From: an uncultured Spirochaetaceae bacterium | GTDB lineage: Bacteria; Spirochaetota; Spirochaetia; Sphaerochaetales; Sphaerochaetaceae | Direction: 5' to 3' | DNA length: 47,003 nt | NCBI GenBank assembly: GCA_944392935.1 | Contig: CALXYI010000037.1 | Coordinates: 1-47,003 of the forward strand | Shown: one piece after another, positions 1 through 7,186 of the stretch | How positions within the stretch are numbered: the first letter of the stretch is position 1 | Layout: each line of letters starts with the position of its first letter | Made by a program: the position numbers and the translations under genes | Notes under the pieces: model-generated | Seen by the model: only the letters and a program-made list of their open reading frames with translations | What the model was told of the DNA's origin: nothing | The model's database searches: none

Positions 1-193
1 ATATATGCGGAAGGCTATGGAAGATGTTTTCCGATTAGCAGATGAGAAAAGACTTCCTGTAGTTTTGGAAACCGACGAGACCCTCAAAGCCGATAAATAC
101 AGACACCTCGGAATGGAACAGGAAGGAATTCGTCATCTTACACCCGAGATAGCATTCTATGAGATGATCTATAGACCAGGAAACATACATTGA
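1..193 (+). CDS. GNAT-type acetyltransferase, C-terminal fragment (runs off left edge)
   Basis: The reading frame is open to the window edge and ends at 193, so only about the last 63 residues are visible. The visible part holds a run like VVLETD, then KYRHLGME and a final beta-strand-like segment, which resembles the C-terminal half of Gcn5-related N-acetyltransferases (strand 5, then the Tyr/Gly region before strand 7). The acetyl-CoA loop and any substrate-specific region lie outside the window, so the substrate cannot be named. The ATG at 5 is internal rather than a true start. The gene is AT-rich like the two genes that follow, unlike the GC-rich core. Confidence 0.55.
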   Translation, partial: YMRKAMEDVFRLADEKRLPVVLETDETLKADKYRHLGMEQEGIRHLTPEIAFYEMIYRPGNIH

Positions 194-423
194 ATATCCA
201 AAGCTTTTCAGAGATGCGAATGCTTTATTGAAGTATAATGTAATAACTTCAAGGATATCTGTATATAATTTATCAGAATGCGGATTTTATACCTTGGAGG
301 TGCGGCATTCAAGAAGAATACTGCACCAATTGCTATAAAACGAATCATCGAAGAGAACTGCACAACACAAGGAGTTGATAATTTCGGCTTTGAAGAGTAA
401 ATGGAATCAAAAGGAGTATTGTA
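194..423. other. AT-rich intergenic gap with one 40-codon ORF of doubtful reality
   Basis: No convincing gene is visible here. A 40-codon plus-strand ORF (278-400, ATG start) has no ribosome-binding site and no recognisable motif. A second frame (about 168-352) is open but has no start. The gap may hold debris of decayed genes. A good Shine-Dalgarno for the next gene, AAGGAG at 411-416, closes the gap. Confidence 0.35.
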
Positions 424-1176
424 TTGGCAGATAAAACAGCGTTAGGAGAGTTAGCTGTAAAGGTTTTAGGGCCATCTGCAGAAAGGTTTGGACAAACCTT
501 AGGAACTGCAGTAGAGACATTCATTTGTAACCCACTAGATGACTGGATTAAAAAGTGTGGAGAGCGATTTGAACAAAAAAGCAAAGCAGCAAAGGAACGA
601 ATTATTACTAAAATTGAAGAGATTCCGGAAGAAAATCGAAAAGATCCAGATCTTTCAATTGTAGGACCGGCTATTGATCAGATGAAATTTGACCTAGACA
701 AAGACGACCTTGTCGAAATGTTTGCAAACTTAATATCGAATAGTTTTGACTCTAGGGCATACGGACTACACCCTGCTTTTGCTAGTATCATTTCACAGCT
801 CAACACACAAGATGCTAGGTTGCTTAAGCTTCTCGCAAAGTCATATATAGCTTTGCCAATAATATCTGTAGATGTCATTTCAACAAATTCAATCTCACCT
901 ATTCCTGGTTATTACTCAGATTGTGACCGGTTAAGAGAATACAAAGTGGAAACCAATGCATATTCACTAGAGTCTGTTATAGACAATCTGGAACGTCTTA
1001 AATTAGCAAAATTAAATAGCAAGGTCATATGTTTTGAAGATGAGTACAAAAGAGTTCGAGAAAACCCAGCTTTCCAACAGATGTTTATGAATGTTAAAAA
1101 CAGCATGAGGGAAAATAAATTTAGGTTGGAACTGACTTCTTTTGGCAGAATCTTCACAATGGCATGCATCTCCTAA
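424..1176 (+). CDS. Abi-alpha (DUF4393) family protein, putative abortive-infection component
   Basis: The 250-residue protein begins at a TTG codon, chosen because AAGGAG (411-416) lies 7 nt upstream and no better start follows. Its first about 140 residues follow the Abi-alpha/DUF4393 pattern: an amphipathic segment around GTAVETFICNPLDDW, a charged helix, the IP-EEN-DP-L-IVGP motif near residues 65-80, then a helix rich in Asp with EMFANLISNSFDS and HPAF-SII-QL. Members are named after a Lactococcus abortive-infection protein; their mechanism is not established. The C-terminal 110 residues are unrecognised. A downstream gene starts 32 nt later on the same strand, so the two are probably one transcript. 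Base composition is clearly lower in GC than the core genome, consistent with horizontal acquisition. Confidence 0.75.
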   Translation: MADKTALGELAVKVLGPSAERFGQTLGTAVETFICNPLDDWIKKCGERFEQKSKAAKERIITKIEEIPEENRKDPDLSIVGPAIDQMKFDLDKDDLVEMFANLISNSFDSRAYGLHPAFASIISQLNTQDARLLKLLAKSYIALPIISVDVISTNSISPIPGYYSDCDRLREYKVETNAYSLESVIDNLERLKLAKLNSKVICFEDEYKRVRENPAFQQMFMNVKNSMRENKFRLELTSFGRIFTMACIS

Positions 1177-1208
1177 AACTTCACTTCATGAAGGAGGGAA
1201 TATAAATT

Positions 1209-2234
1209 ATGTACGTAGAAAACTATTTTTATAATCCATTATCATCTTCACTTGAATCATATGATCTAATGACTTTCAACGGAATTCATGTGTTAGCCCC
1301 AAGAGACAACCTTATGAATGGTATTATCAAGCTATCAGGCAATCTGAGTCAGCTTATCTACAAGAATATGTACACACTATTTGCTATTTCAGATTATTTG
1401 ATTGAGCATAGAACAGAAATAAGCAAAGCATATAATGAAAGAAAAAATGCGAAACTTAGCCTATACGATTTTAACCCACCAATTTTGATATCATTTACCA
1501 TTGATAGAAATGATTCAAACGCTATCAATTTATCAAAGGAACTATCAAAATTTCCTCTTATACTTGAAGAGCAAACGAGTAAAATTCTCCATAATCTAGA
1601 ATCCCTCCAAACTGGCCTAAATTTGAATATTTCAGATCCAAGTAAATATCGCAATATATTTTACTGCGAAGATATTTCTCAAACTTATTCAACACTGAAA
1701 ACACTTGTTGCTGAAGGATATCTAAAACCAATTGACAACAATAACAAAGAATTTATTATCACATCAGCAGGGAAGGACTTTGCAAAAAAAGCAATACCAT
1801 CACATACTCTAAAAACCGCATTCATTGCGATGAGCTTCTCCGCTACCCCGCACATTGGGATGCCTGATGATGACCTCATGCAAATTCGATCAGCATTCAA
1901 AGAAGGAATAAAAAGAGCGGGCTATATTCCAATTGTAATTGATGAAAAGAAACACAACAACTACATCCCATTGGAGATTGAGAATCAAATAATGGAAAGT
2001 TCTTTCCTTGTCCAAGATCTAACCTATAAAAATGAAGGAGCGATATACGAAGCAGGCTTAGCAGATGGAAAGGGAAAACCTGTTATCAGATGCATAAGGA
2101 AAAAGGAGTTTGACGATCCTCAAACCATTCCTCATTTTGATTACAGACAAAAAAGCATGATCATTTGGACTACATATGATGAGCTGGCTCAAAGACTGGA
2201 GGAACAAATAAAAGAAACAATTGGGAAGCCATAA
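1209..2234 (+). CDS. Protein with C-terminal TIR-like / nucleoside-deoxyribosyltransferase-like domain
   Basis: The 341-residue product starts at ATG 1209, with GGAGG about 11 nt upstream. Residues 1-150 are helical and unrecognised. Residues 155-195 look like a small winged-helix (STLKTLVAEGYLKP, then FIITSAGKDFA). Residues 203-295 resemble the TIR-like/2-deoxyribosyltransferase fold: TAFIAMSF as first strand, Arg and Asp in the helix and strand that follow, IDEKKHNNYIP, then FLVQDLT and AIYEAGLADGKGKPVI, where Glu281 in YEAG sits where such enzymes carry their catalytic acid. Proteins of this fold cleave N-glycosidic bonds, and several defence effectors consume NAD or nucleotides. Pairing with the Abi-alpha gene 32 nt upstream suggests a sensor/effector or regulator/effector pair. 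Function is inferred, not shown. Confidence 0.6.
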   Translation: MYVENYFYNPLSSSLESYDLMTFNGIHVLAPRDNLMNGIIKLSGNLSQLIYKNMYTLFAISDYLIEHRTEISKAYNERKNAKLSLYDFNPPILISFTIDRNDSNAINLSKELSKFPLILEEQTSKILHNLESLQTGLNLNISDPSKYRNIFYCEDISQTYSTLKTLVAEGYLKPIDNNNKEFIITSAGKDFAKKAIPSHTLKTAFIAMSFSATPHIGMPDDDLMQIRSAFKEGIKRAGYIPIVIDEKKHNNYIPLEIENQIMESSFLVQDLTYKNEGAIYEAGLADGKGKPVIRCIRKKEFDDPQTIPHFDYRQKSMIIWTTYDELAQRLEEQIKETIGKP

Positions 2235-2372
2235 TCCATCTTGTTACAGTAAATAAAATTACAATAGTGGTAGAGATAATACAGATAATACGTATACCAG
2301 TTTTAAAGGTTTTCAGCTGGTAGGAATTTGGCAGGAAAAATCTGAAATAATAGTGATAACTGACATAAATCG

Positions 2373-2414
2373 GAAAATCGTCATAAAACAAGTACTTGTT
2401 TTACAACGATTTTC
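2373..2414. terminator. 42-nt near-perfect palindrome between convergent genes
   Basis: Arms GAAAATCGT (2373-2381) and ACGATTTTC (2406-2414) enclose an 18-nt perfect palindrome, AAAACAAGT plus ACTTGTTTT (2385-2402). In all 18 of 21 positions per arm pair. It lies between the defence-type gene ending at 2234 and guaA ending at 2435, followed by T-rich sequence on the plus strand. It most likely acts as a bidirectional terminator. It also marks the composition switch from AT-rich to GC-rich DNA, so a link to the island boundary is possible. The rest of 2235-2434 holds nothing else that I can support. Confidence 0.55.
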
Positions 2415-2434
2415 TTATTATATATAAATTTAAA

Positions 2435-3412
2435 TCATTCCCATTCAATCGTCCCGACCGGCTTCGGAGTCATATCGTAGCAGACCCTGTTCACTCCCTT
2501 GACTTCCTTAAGGATCCTGTCGGTGATGTGGCTGAGAAGGGAGAACGGGATATCCTCGACCGTGGCTGTCATCGCATCCTTCGTGTTGACTGCGCGGATG
2601 ATGACAGGATACTCGAATGATCTCTGCCCGTCCCTGATGCCTGTGGAGCGGAAATCGGGGACGATAGTGAAGTACTGCCATACCTTCCCCTCAAGGCCAT
2701 TGGCGGCGAATTCCTCCCTGAGGATCGCATCAGACTCGCGCACGCATTCAAGCCTGTCGCGCGTGATGGCGCCAAGGCATCTGACACCAAGGCCTGGCCC
2801 GGGGAACGGCTGCCTGTAGACCATGCTGTCCGGCAGTCCAAGAGCCTTGCCCACAACCCTTACCTCATCCTTATAGAGGAACTTCAGTGGCTCTACAAGC
2901 TCGAACCTCAGATCCTCCGGGAGTCCTCCTACATTGTGATGTGCCTTGACTCCCTTGCTCTCGATGATATCCGGATAGATCGTGCCCTGGGCAAGGAACC
3001 CGATGCCATCGAGCTTCCTGGCCTCCTCCTCGAAGACGCGGATGAACTCAGCGCCTATCACCTTCCTCTTCTCCTCGGGATCCTCGACCCCTGCAAGCTT
3101 ATCGAGGAAGCGGTCAACGGCATCCACATAGATGAGATTGGCATCCATCTCATGTCTGAACACCTTCACCACCTGCTCAGGCTCGCCCTTCCTGAGAAGC
3201 CCATGGTTCACATGCACGCATACAAGGTTCTTCCCTATTGCCTTTATCAGAAGGGCTGCCACAACGGATGAATCAACACCGCCGGAGAGCGCAAGGAGGA
3301 CCTTGCCATCCCCTACCTGTGCCTTCACTGCCGCCACTTCCTTCTCGATGAAGGCTGCTGCCTGTGCCTCTGTCTCGATCCTCTTCATATCATCAGGACG
3401 CTTATCAATCAT
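2435..3412 (-). CDS. guaA: GMP synthase, ATP-pyrophosphatase subunit without amidotransferase domain
   Basis: This enzyme converts XMP to GMP with ATP, the last step of guanine nucleotide synthesis. The 325-residue protein begins directly with the ATP-PPase domain: the PP-loop SGGVDSS lies near residues 44-50, followed by VHVNHGLLRKGE, the FLAQGTIYPD segment and the C-terminal dimerisation domain ending in KPVGTIEWE, the standard GuaA terminus. Usual bacterial GuaA is about 510-525 residues with an N-terminal class I glutaminase; that domain is absent and no separate glutaminase lies nearby. It may use ammonia or a partner encoded elsewhere. The start has AGGAGG 5 nt upstream, and this site begins immediately after the aspartokinase stop, so the two are co-transcribed. 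Confidence 0.9.
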   Translation of the reverse strand: MIDKRPDDMKRIETEAQAAAFIEKEVAAVKAQVGDGKVLLALSGGVDSSVVAALLIKAIGKNLVCVHVNHGLLRKGEPEQVVKVFRHEMDANLIYVDAVDRFLDKLAGVEDPEEKRKVIGAEFIRVFEEEARKLDGIGFLAQGTIYPDIIESKGVKAHHNVGGLPEDLRFELVEPLKFLYKDEVRVVGKALGLPDSMVYRQPFPGPGLGVRCLGAITRDRLECVRESDAILREEFAANGLEGKVWQYFTIVPDFRSTGIRDGQRSFEYPVIIRAVNTKDAMTATVEDIPFSLLSHITDRILKEVKGVNRVCYDMTPKPVGTIEWE

Positions 3413-3422
3413 ATCTTCCTCC

Positions 3423-4718
3423 TCAGAAAAGACTGCTGTATGCTGCTTTCACGGCTTCTGCCGTCTGCTCTTCCTTTATCCCGATGAGCATCGAAGCCTC
3501 GGAAGAGCCGCAGTTGACGAAGGTCGTCTCCACGCCCTTCTCCCGCAGTCCTTCCAGGACCTTCAGATATGCTCCCGATCCCTCGATGTTGCCGCCGACC
3601 ACCCCGAGTATCGCGTGGCCATGGTCGACAGAGATCGCATCGAGCCCGAACTCCTTCGAAAGCCTGTCGCACATTGCCTGGCACACGCTCTCGCTTGCCA
3701 TCCTGGAATCGAAGAACCAGACGATGCTGTCTATGCCGAAAAGCGAATAGCATGGCCGGATCCCGAATATATGGAGCATCGTCAGCAGGGCATGGCGCAT
3801 CCCGTACTTCTTGAAGAACATCAGCTTCCTGAGCCTTATCCTGGAGAGCCCGCCGCGCGCAGATACCCCGATGGGCCATGTGCTTTCCTCTTCCCTGACT
3901 ATCATGGTGCCTGGATCCTCAGGCCTGTTCGTATTCCTTACATTGATAGGTATTCCTGCGCTGTATATCGGAGCGATCGCTTCCTCGTGGAATACGGATG
4001 CCCCGACATCGGAAAGCTCCCGCACTTCCTTGTATGAGATCACCGGAATCACCTCCGCGTTCTCCACGATACGGGGATCCGCCCGGTAGATGCCCGATAC
4101 ATCAGTCCAGTTCTCATAAAGCTCAGCACCGACAGCCCTTGCCACGATCGAGCCCGTTATATCCGAGCCGCCACGGGTGAATGTCTTCAGGACGCCCTGC
4201 TCCGTCTCACCGTAGAAGCCCGGGATCACATAGCGCTTCTCCGGATCGAGCTTCTCCTTCAGGCGCTCATACGTGCTCTCATTCACGGTCGAATCCTGGT
4301 TTATGACTATAGCCTCCTCCGCATCGAGGAATTCCCAGCCGAGATACTCGCTGATCACGAGTGCGGAGAGGTATTCACCGCGGGATGCAGCATAATCGGC
4401 ACCACGTCCGGCATCTATCATGCATCTTATGTCATCGAGCCTCTCAGAGAGCCTTGCATCATCTATCTTCAGCTTCTGCGCGATCTGTATGAAGCGCTTG
4501 GATATCTCATTGAATACCGGGCGGCATGTCTGCCCGTTCTGCACGAGCTTGTTGCATTTATAGAGCAGATCCGTGATCTTCTCATCTTCCCTGGTCCGCT
4601 TGCCAGGAGCCGATACGACAGCAATACGGCGCCTATCATCGTTCTCAAGGATCGCCTTGACCTTCTTTATCTGATCTGCATCAGCAACGCTGCTGCCACC
4701 GAACTTGGATACTATCAT
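3423..4718 (-). CDS. lysC: Aspartate kinase
   Basis: Aspartokinase phosphorylates L-aspartate, opening the lysine/threonine/methionine/diaminopimelate pathway. The N-terminus has the family signature KFGGSSVAD. Further motifs are VSAPGKRT, the FTRGGSDITGS substrate-binding segment and the NWTDVSGIYRADPR nucleotide region. The last about 130 residues form two ACT-like repeats (YSLFGIDSIVWFFDS and ETTFVNCGSSEASMLIGI), the usual seat of feedback control. The product is 431 residues. I chose ATG 4718 because MIVSKFGGSS is the true family N-terminus and GGAGGG lies just upstream; an in-frame extension to 4883 has no homology-like character. The guaA ATG follows its stop by 10 nt. Confidence 0.92.
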   Translation of the reverse strand: MIVSKFGGSSVADADQIKKVKAILENDDRRRIAVVSAPGKRTREDEKITDLLYKCNKLVQNGQTCRPVFNEISKRFIQIAQKLKIDDARLSERLDDIRCMIDAGRGADYAASRGEYLSALVISEYLGWEFLDAEEAIVINQDSTVNESTYERLKEKLDPEKRYVIPGFYGETEQGVLKTFTRGGSDITGSIVARAVGAELYENWTDVSGIYRADPRIVENAEVIPVISYKEVRELSDVGASVFHEEAIAPIYSAGIPINVRNTNRPEDPGTMIVREEESTWPIGVSARGGLSRIRLRKLMFFKKYGMRHALLTMLHIFGIRPCYSLFGIDSIVWFFDSRMASESVCQAMCDRLSKEFGLDAISVDHGHAILGVVGGNIEGSGAYLKVLEGLREKGVETTFVNCGSSEASMLIGIKEEQTAEAVKAAYSSLF

Positions 4719-4737
4719 CGCACCCTCCACACGCCCG

Positions 4738-4767
4738 ATTCTACAGTTTATCTCCATGCAATGGCAA
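4738..4767 (-). promoter_or_regulatory. Predicted sigma-70-type promoter of lysC-guaA
   Basis: On the minus strand, TTGCCA (4767-4762) and TAGAAT (4743-4738) are separated by 18 nt, giving a leader of roughly 17 nt before the lysC ATG at 4718. The rest of the 4768-5100 gap shows no gene I can support; open frames there have no start sites or motifs. Confidence 0.5.
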
Positions 4768-5104
4768 GAATCACGGCTACTCTTCTGAAAGAGCCTCCAC
4801 AGGCTTGCATGGCCGCAACCCCTGCAGCAGGATGCCATCCGAAGGATATGCCTATGAGAAGCGGGAAAGCAAATAGGGAGCATACTGCGGCTGCCTATGC
4901 CTCAGACGAGGACACAGGCTCCGGCTGCCTGATCGGCAGGAGCCCGATTCCCGGGAAAGCCCTCCGCTCCCGGCATCATAGAAGAAGGGGAATGCGCCCG
5001 CATGAAGCTCCATAGAGCGGGAGGATGGCAATGAAGATGAGTGCTGGCGTTCCATAGGAAAAGGATGCCACACCCACTGGAAAGAAGCAGGCGAACCATG
5101 TCGA

Positions 5105-5132
5105 TTGACTTAAAATCCCTTTTTCCTATACT
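5105..5132 (+). promoter_or_regulatory. Predicted promoter of the first MATE gene
   Basis: TTGACT (5105-5110) and TATACT (5127-5132) are 16 nt apart. The ATG at 5142 comes only 9 nt after the -10 box, so transcription should begin within a few bases of the start codon. This matches the leaderless arrangement seen at several other genes in the window. Confidence 0.6.
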
Positions 5133-5141
5133 CCCATAACC

Positions 5142-6497
5142 ATGGAAACAGAAGTCAAAGAGAACATAATGGGATACGAGCCTATCCCTAAGCTCATAAT
5201 GAAGCTGTCCCTTCCCCTGATGCTTTCGATGCTCATCCAGGCCCTCTACAACGTCGTTGACAGCATATTCGTCGCACGTGTCTCGGAAGCCTCCCTGACA
5301 GCAGTCTCGCTTGCATTCCCGCTGCAGAACCTGATGATAGCATTCGGCATAGGCACGGCAGTCGGCGTCAATTCATATCTGGCAAGGAAGCTCGGCGAGA
5401 AGAGGCAGAAGGAAGCGGAGGACTCGGCTGACAACGGGATCTTCCTGGCTCTCGTCACATGGGCGGCATTCGCTCTCTTCGGGCTTTTCGGCACCAAGCC
5501 GTTCCTTTCGATCTTCACCGATGATCCAGAGCTCCTCTCCCTCTCCGTGGACTATGCGAGGATATGCCTCGTATTCTCGTTCGGGATCTTCATAGATATA
5601 ACCGCGGAACGCATAATGCAGGCGACCGGGGATTCCATCCATCCGATGATAACCCAGTCCCTGGGAGCCATAACCAACATAATACTCGATCCTGTATTCA
5701 TCTTCGGATTCGGGATGGGAGTGAAAGGCGCTGCGATCGCGACTGTCATCGGACAGGTCGTATCGATGTTCGCCGCCCTCTATTTCGTCAGGAAGAACAA
5801 GTACGTAACGCTGCATTTCTCACCCAGGCGCTTCAGGCCATCCGGCAGGATAATAAGGGAGATCTACGCAGTCGGCGTACCTACGATCATAATGAACAGC
5901 GTAAGCACTGTCATGGTAAGCGCTCTGAACTCGATCCTGATAGCCTTCAGCGCGACTGCGGTATCCGTCCTCGGTGTTTATTTCAAGCTCCAGTCATTCG
6001 TCTTCATGCCGGTATTCGGGCTGCAGGCCGGAATGATACCGATCGTAGCATTCAACTACGGAGCGAGGAACAGGAAGAGGATGACGCATACGCTCAAGGT
6101 AGGAGGGACCATAGCCGTCTGCATCATGGCACTGGGACTGGCGATCTTCCAGATATTCCCCGATGTGCTCCTAGGCTTCTTCGCTGCTTCCAGCGAGATG
6201 CTCTCGATAGGCCGCCCTGCGCTCAGGATCATATCCCTCTGCTTCATACCCGCAGCCATCGCCATAAGCCTCACTTCCGCATTCCAGGCTACAGGAGTCG
6301 GATACGCTGCGATGGTCGTCTCGATAGTCCGTCAGCTTGCCGTCCTGCTCCCGGTCGCTGCGCTTCTTGCCTCCACGGGAGTCCTGAACAATGTATGGTT
6401 CGCATTCACCGCAGCAGAAGGAGTCGGCCTGACACTCTCGATCGTCTTCTACATATACGTATACAGGAAGAAGATCCTTCCGCTGGGGAAAGCCTGA
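5142..6497 (+). CDS. MATE family multidrug/toxin exporter
   Basis: This 451-residue inner-membrane protein should export cationic compounds in exchange for Na+ or H+. It shows the MatE pattern: a short cytosolic start, KLIMKLSLPLMLSMLIQALYNVVDSIFVAR as first helix region, then a second half repeating it (VPTIIMNSVSTVMVSALNSIL), with about 12 hydrophobic segments. There is no clear Shine-Dalgarno at ATG 5142, but a strong promoter ends 9 nt before it. The alternative start ATG 5169 (MGYEPIPKLI) would match the usual MATE N-terminus and give 442 residues. It is a single-gene unit, convergent with the TetR gene. Substrate unknown. Confidence 0.88.
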   Translation: METEVKENIMGYEPIPKLIMKLSLPLMLSMLIQALYNVVDSIFVARVSEASLTAVSLAFPLQNLMIAFGIGTAVGVNSYLARKLGEKRQKEAEDSADNGIFLALVTWAAFALFGLFGTKPFLSIFTDDPELLSLSVDYARICLVFSFGIFIDITAERIMQATGDSIHPMITQSLGAITNIILDPVFIFGFGMGVKGAAIATVIGQVVSMFAALYFVRKNKYVTLHFSPRRFRPSGRIIREIYAVGVPTIIMNSVSTVMVSALNSILIAFSATAVSVLGVYFKLQSFVFMPVFGLQAGMIPIVAFNYGARNRKRMTHTLKVGGTIAVCIMALGLAIFQIFPDVLLGFFAASSEMLSIGRPALRIISLCFIPAAIAISLTSAFQATGVGYAAMVVSIVRQLAVLLPVAALLASTGVLNNVWFAFTAAEGVGLTLSIVFYIYVYRKKILPLGKA

Positions 6498-6596
6498 CAG
6501 GGCTTCCCGCCTCCATCTTCCTCCCTCCGCACCTCCTGCCAGCGGATACCCGCGGCAAGAGGATAGGCGGAACACCAGATGGATGCCACTGCTGCC

Positions 6597-7133
6597 TTAC
6601 CCGCGCAGGCCTTTCAGGCAGCTGCCTATGATCGCATGGAGATCTCCTGCCACTGAATCACCGCCGCGCTCGAAGCCGCTCTCTATCCAGCTGTAGAGCA
6701 CTCCCAGGAAACCTGCTGCGATGAATACGGAGAAGCTGGACTGGCTGGCTTGGGGTATATCCCTGCTGCCGCTGAGGTACTCGGATATAAGGGCGCTCAG
6801 GCGCCTGGTGAGGAAAGCATTGACCTCGTCATACCTTGAGGAATGGAAGAGGGACAGCACGAGTGACCGGTTGCTGCCGATGTAATCCACGATATGGTCT
6901 ATTGCCCTGTCCGGATCGCCGCCGCACTGCGAAAGCACAGCCGACGCCTCCTCATCGAACACCCACTCCATCAGATCGTGGATACCGTTGAAATAGTAAT
7001 AGAAAGTATGCCTGTCATAGCCTGAAAGCGCTGCTATATCCTTGACGGTCAGCCTTCCCGACGGATTCGATATCTGCAGCTTTCTGAAGGCTTCCGCAAA
7101 AGCCGCACGGGCTGCATCTCCTGCACTGCTCAT
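6597..7133 (-). CDS. TetR/AcrR family transcriptional regulator
   Basis: The protein of about 178 residues has an N-terminal TetR helix-turn-helix: RLTVKDIAALSGYDRHTFYYYF matches the recognition-helix region of the DhaS-like subgroup. The C-terminal ligand/dimer domain ends with a hydrophobic helix pair around FIAAGFLGVLYSWIESGF. I placed the start at ATG 7133 since the distance to the HTH then matches the family. ATG 7187 gives 18 more residues and overlaps the feoB stop as ATGA, so it may be used through coupling. As the last gene of the comEC-MATE-feoAB unit it may regulate that unit or the convergent MATE gene, but no operator was identified. Confidence 0.8.
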   Translation of the reverse strand: MSSAGDAARAAFAEAFRKLQISNPSGRLTVKDIAALSGYDRHTFYYYFNGIHDLMEWVFDEEASAVLSQCGGDPDRAIDHIVDYIGSNRSLVLSLFHSSRYDEVNAFLTRRLSALISEYLSGSRDIPQASQSSFSVFIAAGFLGVLYSWIESGFERGGDSVAGDLHAIIGSCLKGLRG

Positions 7134-7186
7134 ATGGAGAGTATGGGGGAAGAAGGCCTGATAGGCAACCTCCTTCCCTTTTCCCA

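Noticed and set aside
3132..4037. 301-codon plus-strand ORF over guaA/lysC
   Set aside because: It is antisense to two genes with full family motifs; its own sequence is low-complexity and has no ribosome site.
4719..5141. Possible small genes between lysC and the MATE gene
   Set aside because: Short frames overlap each other on both strands, with no ribosome sites; only promoters are supported.
5564..6631. 355-codon ORF in another frame over the MATE gene
   Set aside because: Rich in Arg/His and without motifs; the MATE frame has clear family features.
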